Shown here one piece after another: positions 9,779 to 17,745 of a DNA stretch of 64,000 bases. The notes beneath the pieces were generated by a model. It did not search any database. It saw nothing but the letters and a program-made list of their open reading frames with translations, and was not told where the DNA came from. Source of the stretch: Actibacterium pelagium (GTDB taxonomy: Bacteria; Pseudomonadota; Alphaproteobacteria; Rhodobacterales; Rhodobacteraceae); assembly GCF_002285415.1 (NCBI RefSeq), contig NZ_NSBU01000007.1:1202583-1266582 (forward strand), given 5' to 3'. Within the stretch, counting starts at the first letter, position 1. Every line of letters starts with the position of its first letter. The position numbers and the translations under genes were made by a program.

Positions 9779-11262
9779 AGCGCGTTCTGCCGCAAGAGCT
9801 GTTCAACACCAATGACGTCTAGTCCCGCGCGCAGAGTGTCGCAGACATGCGCAATCTGGGGATCGGTCAGTTTAGGCGAAGACGGAAGTACGATGCCTAG
9901 ATCTGACGAACCAGAGGAACCGGTTAGCCTACCCACACGGCGCACATCAGAGTAAGGAGGCATCCGGTGCAAAGGAAAAAATACCGGCCGAACATCGATA
10001 TCGCGAGCCTTCATGAATTCTATTAACTTTAAAGCGATTTCGCTATCTTGGACTTTCAGCCGAACGACGTAGCACCAGAAGCTGTGATCTGTATCGGGGG
10101 CCGCTTCAGGCAGAATTAATTGATTGGAAAGGTCCGACAAGCGCTCACTGTACTTGGCCGCCAATTGATGTTTCGCGGACAGCAAGTCGTCAATCCGTTC
10201 CAACTGGGCAACGCCGATGGCCGCCTGCAAATTTGTCATGCGAAAATTAAAGCCAACGTCCAGATGCCAGTAACGCTGGCTCGGGTCCATACCATGATCG
10301 CGCAGCATCCGGGCACGGGCGGCAACCTCAGGTTCTTTAAAGACAACCATACCACCTTCGCCCGTCGTAATGAGCTTGTTACCAAAGAAAGAGAATGTCC
10401 CAGCATCCCCGATCGTGCCCGCGTGCTGACCTCGCCAGCGAGAACCTAAAGCCTCAGCTGCATCCTCTATCACGTAAAGTTCGTGCTGCGCTGCAAGTTC
10501 TGTAACCTGCCCCATTTCGCACATCTGACCATAAAGATGGACGGGCATAATGGCACGTGTAGCGGGGGTGATTGCCTCTTCGGCAGCCGCGACATCTAGC
10601 GTCATTTCGTCCTGTAAAACATCTACCAATACTGGAGTCGCACCCGTATGGATAACCGCATTGATACTCGCGGCGAAAGTCAGATCCGGCACAATGACCT
10701 CATCTCCGGGCCCGACCCCCAAAGCCGCAAGAGCAAGTTGCAACGCGACTGTCCCATTTGAAACGGACAACGCATTGGGGCAGTCGACATACTTTGCAAA
10801 TCCATTCTCAAAAGCGCTGACATAGCTGCCCTGGGAGGAAATCCATCCTGACTGGACGCAATCGAGGACATAGTTGATTTCGTTGTGGCCCAGAACTGGT
10901 TCAGCAGCGGGGACAAATCCAACGGCCTTTTGAGTCGCAAAATCTACCGGTCGCCCTTCTTGGTCAATAAGAGGCACAAGCATGATGCGGTTGGAAAGAT
11001 GTTGCTGAACAATCTCTGGATCACTGTCAGAAGGCAGAGATACAAAATTTCTATTCGCAGCCACAGTGGCCGGATCAGAAAGCCCAGCGCCTCGAAGCAG
11101 CGCACGTCGCAGATCTCCATCGGTGATCACACCACTTAGTCGACCAGCATGATCCACAACAAGCACCGTCCTGTGACCAGTCTGGTTCAGCACCTCAAGG
11201 ACTTCGGAAATGCGGGAGCTTTCCGCAATTACCAACTGTTCAACTAGTTCAGTCTTCGCCAT
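9775..11262 (-). CDS. DegT/DnrJ/EryC1 sugar aminotransferase with N-terminal CBS pair
   Basis: This 495-residue protein is a fusion. Residues 1-125 form a CBS-domain pair (VLVVDHAGRLSGVITDGDLRRAL), as seen in KpsF/GutQ and in the PtmE-type nucleotidyltransferases of legionaminate loci. Residues 130-490 form a PLP-dependent sugar aminotransferase with VIEDAAEALG, SFFGNK (Schiff-base lysine near residue 296) and GEGGMV. Stand-alone LegC-type enzymes are about 380 residues. The enzyme probably aminates a keto-sugar precursor of the nonulosonic acid, and the CBS pair may sense a nucleotide. The ATG at 11262 has an AGG-rich ribosome site and a 14-base overlap with the isomerase gene. Confidence 0.87.
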   Translation of the reverse strand: MAKTELVEQLVIAESSRISEVLEVLNQTGHRTVLVVDHAGRLSGVITDGDLRRALLRGAGLSDPATVAANRNFVSLPSDSDPEIVQQHLSNRIMLVPLIDQEGRPVDFATQKAVGFVPAAEPVLGHNEINYVLDCVQSGWISSQGSYVSAFENGFAKYVDCPNALSVSNGTVALQLALAALGVGPGDEVIVPDLTFAASINAVIHTGATPVLVDVLQDEMTLDVAAAEEAITPATRAIMPVHLYGQMCEMGQVTELAAQHELYVIEDAAEALGSRWRGQHAGTIGDAGTFSFFGNKLITTGEGGMVVFKEPEVAARARMLRDHGMDPSQRYWHLDVGFNFRMTNLQAAIGVAQLERIDDLLSAKHQLAAKYSERLSDLSNQLILPEAAPDTDHSFWCYVVRLKVQDSEIALKLIEFMKARDIDVRPVFFPLHRMPPYSDVRRVGRLTGSSGSSDLGIVLPSSPKLTDPQIAHVCDTLRAGLDVIGVEQLLRQNAL

Positions 11263-12109
11263 TTCTTTGCCTGACAGCTGACACACATGTTGCAAGGGCG
11301 TCAGGAGTAAGCCCATAGGCCTCGATCACAGCCAAATCACAGTCGAATTTTCGAAGCTGCGATACAAACCAAGCGCTTTCGTCAAAAGGTTCATTAGAGT
11401 CAATCATTCCATCATTGTCGCTTAAATGCAGCATTAATGTATAGGGGGAAACATCCGTTAAAAACTGACCCGGATCCAGATTGAGCGAACGACAGGTCAC
11501 CTTCACATGAGCAACGTCAGTCAGCAGGCCAACCCAAGGGCTATCTATCGTTTTAACAAAGTCCACCAGTTCTTGTGAAGTCGCCATCAAAAGCATTGGA
11601 TTTGCGCCGTCAACAAGGTTAGCCGGAGAAACAACATTATTTTCAATGCAAAGACGAACCTTTTCGGACTCAGCTATGGGGATTAAAGTGCGAATGCTCC
11701 TTTCGAAGATAGACAATGCTTCATTCCGATCGGTCATACATTCTGCTGGTATGCTCCGACCGAGGTGTTCTGGCTGGACCACAGCCGCAAACCCGGCATG
11801 CACACTGAAAAAGGGAGCGCCAAGCGCGCTGCTCATACGGATGGCGTCGCTACAATGCTCTAAACTTCTGGCGAGCGTTTCCTTTTCCGAAGAAGCGAGA
11901 TTCAGAACGAACGGATCAGAAGGCGCTGGAAAATAGTTGTGTATTAGGAACTCCATTTCGGTTGTATGCTGCAGTAGGCTCAATGTATCGCTTTCGCGCC
12001 GCATACCAGCCGTCAGCTCTATCTTCCGAACACCCCAACGGGCCGCTTCGGCAATCATTTCCCGAAGATCGGAACGCCCAAAAGCTCCCGAAGACACATA
12101 AAGTTCCAT
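11249..12109 (-). CDS. Sugar phosphate isomerase/epimerase-like TIM barrel
   Basis: The 286-residue product has the xylose-isomerase-like or AP-endonuclease-2 barrel layout: FLIHNYFP near residue 57, FSVHAGFA near 100, a metal-site glutamate in LCIENNV near 155, LLTDVAHVKV near 195, LMLHLSDNDG near 230 and a late VIEAYG. These carry the Glu-Asp-His-Glu metal ligands of the fold. It heads the operon and overlaps the aminotransferase gene. No standard sialic or legionaminic pathway step needs such an enzyme, so it may isomerise a precursor sugar. The substrate is unknown. Confidence 0.8.
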   Translation of the reverse strand: MELYVSSGAFGRSDLREMIAEAARWGVRKIELTAGMRRESDTLSLLQHTTEMEFLIHNYFPAPSDPFVLNLASSEKETLARSLEHCSDAIRMSSALGAPFFSVHAGFAAVVQPEHLGRSIPAECMTDRNEALSIFERSIRTLIPIAESEKVRLCIENNVVSPANLVDGANPMLLMATSQELVDFVKTIDSPWVGLLTDVAHVKVTCRSLNLDPGQFLTDVSPYTLMLHLSDNDGMIDSNEPFDESAWFVSQLRKFDCDLAVIEAYGLTPDALATCVSAVRQRNGED

Positions 12110-12238
12110 GACTTTGCCACTAAGTGCTTTCTGCTCCTCTTAAGGTTAGCAGTAATTTTGACCCGAACAAGAGAACCTGCTTCCGCGTGAAGATTTTTTT
12201 TTTACCTGTTGAGTTCTCGCTGGCTTGCCAGCTTAGGT
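12110..12238. other. Intergenic gap with a ten-base T tract and a GC-rich inverted repeat
   Basis: No gene is seen here. A run of ten T bases on the plus strand sits at 12194-12203, roughly 85-95 bases upstream of the isomerase start, and GCTGGC-TT-GCCAGC lies at 12219-12232 just after the GT2 stop. On the minus strand the run reads as A, so the pair does not form a normal terminator for the GT2 gene. It could serve as an A-rich UP-like element for an internal promoter of the sugar operon. Confidence 0.4.
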
Positions 12239-13207
12239 CTATCTAAGCTTCTCTCCTACTAGGTATCGGACCGCTAGACAGCGTAATAGTGCCGTCGGCC
12301 TTCCAATTGCACGAAAGGCTTCTACTGCGGCAGCTAGTAATTGACGACTTTGCAAGGCATCACGACAATTCAATGCGTGAGATGTCGCCTCAATTTCATG
12401 CGGCAGTTTAGCCAAGCGGTATTGTGAAAAGCGGGAAAGTTTTGAGGCTTCAACTTCCTGAAGGATAATTGCGACCGCCTCTTGTTGATCCCTGATGCTA
12501 CGCTTGGTTTTTGATAGGTTTGACGCTTTACCAGAACGCGTTCCGCGCCGTTGCGTGTAGTGATAGAGCGCTTCGCCTTTTAAACTGAAACGCGCTCCCG
12601 CAATCAACATGCGCGCTTGAAACACCATGTCTTCAGCATGTCGCAAACTAGGCCAACTAATTTTGTGTTGCGCAAGAAATTCACTGCGGACTACAGGTTG
12701 CATCCAGCCAAGATTGACCTTCGCTCCGGGCAGTGAGTTTCGCAAAAAACTATCGATGGTTATGTCTACTTTGTCTTCTGCAACAAGTGGAAAGGCCGTT
12801 CCGACAACGGTGCCCAGCCCCGGATCGACCAGCGCCAGATTATCAGCAATCGCGTCCAATCCATTAGCCTCTGCCTCGTTGACCAAAGTCTCCAGCCGGG
12901 TTGGAGCAATCCAGTCGTCCGCATCCAAAATGGAAATCCACTTCCCCGACGCAACTCGAAGTCCAGCGGCCCGAGCCGAACCAGGTCCAACATTTTCTTC
13001 CAACCTAATCAATTTGATGCGTTGATCTTTTAATGCCTCTCTCTCTACCAGATGCGAGGTGCCGTCTGTCGACGCGTCGTCGACGACAATCACCTCAAGA
13101 CTTTCAAGACTTTGCTCTGTCACACAGGACAGCGCTTTTACAATCGAAGCTTCGCCATTGAAAACCGGGATCAAGACAGAAACACGAACGTTCGACGCGC
13201 CTAACAC
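12239..13207 (-). CDS. Glycosyltransferase family 2
   Basis: The 322-residue inverting GT-A enzyme starts with VSVLIPVFNGEASI and has VIVVDDASTDGT and the metal and donor motif LDADDW near residue 98. The start is GTG at 13207 with a GGAGG site that overlaps the end of the upstream gene; the two genes are one base apart and probably coupled. The last 90 residues are basic and may contact the membrane or lipid-linked acceptor. It belongs to the surface-glycan island; the sugar transferred is unknown. Confidence 0.9.
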   Translation of the reverse strand: MLGASNVRVSVLIPVFNGEASIVKALSCVTEQSLESLEVIVVDDASTDGTSHLVEREALKDQRIKLIRLEENVGPGSARAAGLRVASGKWISILDADDWIAPTRLETLVNEAEANGLDAIADNLALVDPGLGTVVGTAFPLVAEDKVDITIDSFLRNSLPGAKVNLGWMQPVVRSEFLAQHKISWPSLRHAEDMVFQARMLIAGARFSLKGEALYHYTQRRGTRSGKASNLSKTKRSIRDQQEAVAIILQEVEASKLSRFSQYRLAKLPHEIEATSHALNCRDALQSRQLLAAAVEAFRAIGRPTALLRCLAVRYLVGEKLR

Positions 13208-13208
13208 C

Positions 13209-14045
13209 TTAACCTCCAGTTACTGCCGAACGAAGGCGGCGATAGGCGTGATAAACTGGCCAGTAAACTGCATAGATGGCCTGTTGACGAATGCTTTCGC
13301 AATGGGCCATCTGAGCCCGACGTTCCTCGGCAAATCTGCGACGTAACGATGGCCAATCCTTTTGAGAACTCAAACCGGTATCGTCCATTCGAGACAATAT
13401 TTGGTTCGTCGGAAAGAAACGGCATCCTGACTTTCTCGCACGAAGAAAAAACTCGTAGTCCATCGCGATTTTGAACGAGCTATCAAAGCCACCTATGATT
13501 TCAAAAACTTTTCGGCGACAGGCCGACCCTTGATGATAGATGGTTTTAAAATCTAGCCTGCGAATAGGTGAGGAGATGACCAGAGGATGGTGCTCGCCAC
13601 CACTGCCGTAATTAATTCCGCAAGTAATGATTTCGGTCGCTTCGGCAAAACTTTCACTCAAAATCTCTAGACTTCGGGATCCTTCAAACGTATCGCCAGC
13701 GTGTAAAACGATGACCCAATCCCCCCGGGCCATAGACACGCCCTTGTTCATGGCATCCGCGATCCCGTCATCCGGCTCACTCGTCCACTTAATTGGCGGG
13801 TTCAGTGTTTCAAGGTACGTCACCGTTTCGTCATGAGAGTCGCCATCGACTATTATGTGTTCAATATCTTTAAAGCTCTGCTCGGCGACGCTGTTCACCG
13901 TCTCTTCCAGAAGGGCCGCTGCATTGAAACAGGCAGTTATTACCGATATTTTAGGACGCTCAAGTTCGTCGTTAATCGGTGCAAAATGCGGAACGCTACC
14001 GTTGTCAGAATAGGCGGAAATCACTTCTTCAGTCAGTTGCTGCAT
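13209..14045 (-). CDS. Glycosyltransferase family 2 (WcaA-like)
   Basis: The 278-residue product has the GT2 opening ISVITACFNAAALL preceded by about 30 extra residues, then HIIVDGDSHDET and VLHAGDTFEG at the usual DxD position. Replacing DxD by HAGD is common in one GT2 branch, so activity is still likely. It is the first gene of the minus-strand series and lies back to back with a plus-strand GT2 gene across about 225 bases holding a palindrome. Donor and acceptor are not readable. Confidence 0.88.
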   Translation of the reverse strand: MQQLTEEVISAYSDNGSVPHFAPINDELERPKISVITACFNAAALLEETVNSVAEQSFKDIEHIIVDGDSHDETVTYLETLNPPIKWTSEPDDGIADAMNKGVSMARGDWVIVLHAGDTFEGSRSLEILSESFAEATEIITCGINYGSGGEHHPLVISSPIRRLDFKTIYHQGSACRRKVFEIIGGFDSSFKIAMDYEFFLRARKSGCRFFPTNQILSRMDDTGLSSQKDWPSLRRRFAEERRAQMAHCESIRQQAIYAVYWPVYHAYRRLRSAVTGG

Positions 14046-14111
14046 AACACGAATATGGTCTGTCTAGGGTGTGAAGCCGGGTCGTCACAGAACCGATACT
14101 AATTCAAGACT

Positions 14112-14124
14112 TTTGCGACGCAAA
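14112..14124. promoter_or_regulatory. Palindrome in the divergent promoter region
   Basis: TTTGCG-A-CGCAAA is a perfect inverted repeat of six-base arms around one central base. It lies in the roughly 225-base region between two divergent GT2 genes (minus-strand start at 14045, plus-strand start near 14271). The site could be an operator for either unit. No regulator is encoded next to it, so its use is inferred only from position and symmetry. Confidence 0.35.
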
Positions 14125-14270
14125 GACGTCATCTCCTACAGACTTACTATTACTTTATACTGCGACCCGCGCTTACTTGAGCCTCTCCGATTACGACGGG
14201 CTTTCATTAACCCATTCAATAGTGCAGTTTTGACGGCGAAGACCAAATGTACTTCGAGCAGATTGTAAAT

Positions 14271-15224
14271 ATGAAACTGATCATTCAAATCCCTTGCTTC
14301 AACGAGGAAGGCAGTCTTCCGGAAACCCTATCCTGCCTCCCACGTGAGGTAGACGGGTTCGATACGGTGGAATGGCTGATCATTGATGACGGCTCGACGG
14401 ACGATACGATCCGGGTTGCCAAGGAAAATGGCGTCGATCACATCGTCAAACTACCGCACAATAAGGGGCTCGCACGGGCCTTTACCGCTGGACTTGAGGC
14501 GAGCTTGCGGGCAGGAGCTGACGTGATCGTCAACACCGACGGCGACAACCAGTACAAGGCAGAGTTCATCCCCGAGCTGACCCGCCCCATTCTGGAAGGC
14601 GATGCGCAGATCGTGATTGGTGCGCGGCCCATTGACCAGATCGAACACTTCTCTCCGCTCAAGCAGGTGCTGCAGAAACTGGGAAGCTGGGTAGTCCGAC
14701 AGGCCAGCGGCAGCGACATTCCCGACGCCCCAAGCGGGTTCCGCGCTTACAGCAAGGCAGCAGCGGTTCAGATGATGGTGTTCAACCAGTACACCTACAC
14801 GCTGGAAACCATCATTCAGGCCGGTCGCCTTGGTATTCCAATGGTCTCGGTTCCGGTTGAAGTGAACCCGCCACGACGAGAGAGCCGCCTGATCCGATCT
14901 GCGGGTCAGTACATCGTGCGGTCCGCGGTCACGATCCTGCGCATCCTCGTACTATACAAACCCTTTCGTAGCTTTGCCTGGCTTGCCCTACTGACCGCCC
15001 TGCCCGGCATGATCGCCTTTCTCCGGTTCTTTGTGCTTTACCTTGCAGGAGACGGCGACGGTAGCGTTCAGTCGCTGGTCATCGGGTCTGCGCTTATCGC
15101 GGGTGGGACGATCTTCCTTGTTGGGGGGCTTTTGGCAGACTTGATCGCTGCGAACCGGGTGTTGCTGGCCGAGATCCGGGCAAGGCAGCTTTTGCAGGAA
15201 ATTGAGAGCGACGCGAAGAAATGA
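14271..15224 (+). CDS. DPM1-type polyprenol-phosphate sugar synthase (GT2)
   Basis: About 317 residues. The GT-A domain has LIIQIPCFNEEGSL, LIIDDGSTDDT and VNTDGDNQY (metal site), as in dolichol-phosphate mannose or glucose synthases and ArnC/GtrB. Two hydrophobic segments at about residues 230-290 anchor it in the inner membrane. Such enzymes load a sugar onto undecaprenyl phosphate. The next gene, a GT39-like membrane protein overlapping by four bases, probably uses that lipid-linked sugar. The ATG at 14271 matches the domain start; a frame-consistent start 24 bases upstream is less likely. Confidence 0.9.
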   Translation: MKLIIQIPCFNEEGSLPETLSCLPREVDGFDTVEWLIIDDGSTDDTIRVAKENGVDHIVKLPHNKGLARAFTAGLEASLRAGADVIVNTDGDNQYKAEFIPELTRPILEGDAQIVIGARPIDQIEHFSPLKQVLQKLGSWVVRQASGSDIPDAPSGFRAYSKAAAVQMMVFNQYTYTLETIIQAGRLGIPMVSVPVEVNPPRRESRLIRSAGQYIVRSAVTILRILVLYKPFRSFAWLALLTALPGMIAFLRFFVLYLAGDGDGSVQSLVIGSALIAGGTIFLVGGLLADLIAANRVLLAEIRARQLLQEIESDAKK

Positions 15225-17074
15225 AAGAAGCTTTGACGCGCAGCGGTCTTGGAATAACCGCGGGGCTTGGACTTCTTATTGTCGTCGCATCCTTCTTTGT
15301 ATCGGCAGGGAACTGGAACATCGACGAGGTGATCTATTTCCTTGGCGCTGACGCTTTGGCGGCCAGAGGATCGTTCATCGTCGAAAATGGCTATGAGACC
15401 TACGAACACCCAAACCTGAGAATTCTCTTCTTGGTCGCAGGGCCGAATGGTTTGGCCCCTCAATACCCGATCGGGACTGCGGTGCTTGGCGCACCTTTTC
15501 TCGCGCTTATGGGGCTTCGGGGGCTTGTCGTTCTCAGCGCGATTTCTGCGGCCATCAGTCTTTTACTGACCTACCGGATCGCAAAACAGCTTTTTTCAAG
15601 CGATGCAGTCGCTCTGACCAGCGTCCTGATCTTGTTTGCTTGTAGCTTTTACCTTGAGTTCGCCTTTGGAACAGGTGCGCACGCACTGAGCGTCCTGGCC
15701 GTACTTGCCGCACTGACCTTCGCCATCCAAGCTGTCCAGAACTCTCAAAATTGGCCTGCGTTATTCTCAGGTTTGATCTTGGGCCTCGGCGTGCTGATCC
15801 GGCTGGACGTGATACTGCTGCTGCCTGCGATTGGGTTCTATGTCTTGCTGTTCAGCGCTCGTCCCGTCAGCCACATTGCACTTGGCGCTTTAGGGTTGGT
15901 GCCCAGCCTGGTCGCGGGATCGGTGGCCAATCACTTCAAGTTCGGAACTTGGAACCCGTTGTCTTACGGACAGTCAGGAGGCGGAACCGACATCGCCGGC
16001 CACATCCCTGCAATCATCGTAGTCATCGTTGCCCTACTGATCTGCATTGGCCTGCGGCATGTCACGTGGCGGCCTGCCTACAGATGGGGGGTGCTGGCCG
16101 CTTTTGCCGGGCTTATCGCTCTGGGCTTGATCGGCATTTCGCCTTTAGCGCGGTTGATAGAGGGTCTCTACCTCCTTCTGATCGACATTCGGGGAATCAA
16201 TGACACGCGCCAAGGCATGGAGCCGTTGCAAGACGGCGTGCGGATCTTCTTTGGTCAGGAGAAAAAAGCGCTTGCCCAAAGCCTGCCTTGGCTTGGGCTG
16301 CTCGCCGTTTTGCTAATGCAACCGTGGCGGCAGAACCGGGCCCCTTACCTGTTGATCCTCGTCGCTGCCGGCATCTGGGTCCTACCCTTTGCACTCCGTT
16401 CTTGGCACGGAGGGTTTGGCACCAACATGCGCTATTTCCTACCCATGGTGCCGCTGCTTTGTATCCTGTTTGCCAGCCTGTTCATTCAGCTTGTCACAGA
16501 CAGCAATACCCCGAACCGCGCTTTACGGATGGGGGTTCTGGGCGGGATCCTCGTCACCACCAGTTGGGCGCTCCTTCATCCGAACGGTTACGCCTCTGCC
16601 GGGCAACAACTGAGCCATTGGGTGTTTTTGTCGGTGATCGGGCTCGTCTTGGCGTCAGTGGCCATACCCAAGGTGAAGCAAGTCCTTGCAGTCACCACCT
16701 GTTTCGCCTTGGGGGTCGGACTGACCAACAGCGGGTTGCGCGACCTGACATTGTCGCAACAGCATCGGGCCAAGAACGCCGCCTATGGCGAAGTGCTGTC
16801 CCAACTGCCGCGACCGAATGCCTTTGTCAGTTCCTTCGCACCGCTTAGCTTTCAATCTCGCCGAGAGGACGGGCTGATCCTTGCGCCAACCACATTGCAT
16901 GACGTCGTGGATCCTGCCTTCATGGAAACGCTCTTGCAGGATGGTTACCACCTGTATGTTTCAGCCCCCGACATGGACGCGTTTCTTGCGAGCCACCCTC
17001 AGTTTCGACTGGCCGACACGCAACCAGAATTCCCGGACCCGGACATGGCAGAGCTTGTCCTGAGTGGCGGTTAA
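15221..17074 (+). CDS. GT39-like polytopic membrane glycosyltransferase
   Basis: The 617-residue protein has roughly 10-12 hydrophobic helices. Its first periplasmic loop starts with WNIDEVIYFLGADAL, which carries the acidic pair used by protein-mannosyltransferase-type (GT-C) enzymes, and continues with PQYPIGTAVLGAP. The last 100 residues are soluble. It overlaps the polyprenol-sugar synthase by ATGA and probably moves that sugar from the lipid carrier onto a glycan or lipid on the periplasmic side. The 3' end overlaps the convergent HMCES gene by four bases. The acceptor is unknown. Confidence 0.78.
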   Translation: MKEALTRSGLGITAGLGLLIVVASFFVSAGNWNIDEVIYFLGADALAARGSFIVENGYETYEHPNLRILFLVAGPNGLAPQYPIGTAVLGAPFLALMGLRGLVVLSAISAAISLLLTYRIAKQLFSSDAVALTSVLILFACSFYLEFAFGTGAHALSVLAVLAALTFAIQAVQNSQNWPALFSGLILGLGVLIRLDVILLLPAIGFYVLLFSARPVSHIALGALGLVPSLVAGSVANHFKFGTWNPLSYGQSGGGTDIAGHIPAIIVVIVALLICIGLRHVTWRPAYRWGVLAAFAGLIALGLIGISPLARLIEGLYLLLIDIRGINDTRQGMEPLQDGVRIFFGQEKKALAQSLPWLGLLAVLLMQPWRQNRAPYLLILVAAGIWVLPFALRSWHGGFGTNMRYFLPMVPLLCILFASLFIQLVTDSNTPNRALRMGVLGGILVTTSWALLHPNGYASAGQQLSHWVFLSVIGLVLASVAIPKVKQVLAVTTCFALGVGLTNSGLRDLTLSQQHRAKNAAYGEVLSQLPRPNAFVSSFAPLSFQSRREDGLILAPTTLHDVVDPAFMETLLQDGYHLYVSAPDMDAFLASHPQFRLADTQPEFPDPDMAELVLSGG

Positions 17075-17736
17075 CTGTCGTAAGGCTCGATCAGATCAGA
17101 CCCGCTGGCGCGGTTCGAGTTGACCTTGGGGTCGACGCGATATGCGGCCAGCGTGCCTTCGGCAGCGGACTGCATCAGGCGGGCGGCACCCTTCCCCTTT
17201 TCTCCCAGCCACAAAGGCCAGTTTTCTGGCTCTAGGATAACCGGCATCCGATGGTGGATATGTTCGATATCCGCGTTGGCAGAGGTGGTTACGATGGCGC
17301 AGGTGGTCAGGGTCTCTCCGTCGCGCTCCCAGTCCTGCCAGACACCGGCAAAGGCTATTGGCGCTTCATCGGTGCGATGGATGTACCAAGGCAGGCGATT
17401 GCCATTCTCGTCCTTCGTCCATTCATAAAACCCGGTCGCGGGGATCAGGCAGCGCCTCTCGCGACAGGCCGCGCGGAAGGCGGGTTTCTCAGCGATGGTT
17501 TCCGCGCGGGCGTTGATCAGCAAAGGCCCGTCGGTCGGCGACTTGTACCAATGCGGCACAAACCCCCATCGCATGGGCTTTAGGAACCGGGCACCACTTT
17601 CGCCTGTGACCGTACAGATCTGGGTCGTCGGACAGGTATTATAGTTTGGCAGGTTCGGTAGATTATTAGCAGGCAGCGCCTTGAACAGGTTGACCATCGC
17701 ATCAACGGGAAGGGTCAGGGCAAGGCGTCCACACAT
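17071..17736 (-). CDS. SOS response-associated peptidase family protein (HMCES/YedK)
   Basis: The 221-residue product starts MCGRLAL. The cysteine exposed after Met removal forms the thiazolidine crosslink with abasic sites in single-stranded DNA. Other family residues are present: NARAETI, CLIPATGFYEW (catalytic Glu) and HHRMPVIL (catalytic His). The role is protection of abasic sites at replication forks. It is only nine bases from the methyltransferase gene on the same strand and may be cotranscribed with it. Confidence 0.95.
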   Translation of the reverse strand: MCGRLALTLPVDAMVNLFKALPANNLPNLPNYNTCPTTQICTVTGESGARFLKPMRWGFVPHWYKSPTDGPLLINARAETIAEKPAFRAACRERRCLIPATGFYEWTKDENGNRLPWYIHRTDEAPIAFAGVWQDWERDGETLTTCAIVTTSANADIEHIHHRMPVILEPENWPLWLGEKGKGAARLMQSAAEGTLAAYRVDPKVNSNRASGSDLIEPYDS

Positions 17737-17745
17737 AAGTCGATG

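Noticed and set aside
12219-12232. GCTGGC-TT-GCCAGC as terminator of the GT2 gene
   Set aside because: The loop is too small and the downstream minus-strand sequence is A-rich, not T-rich.
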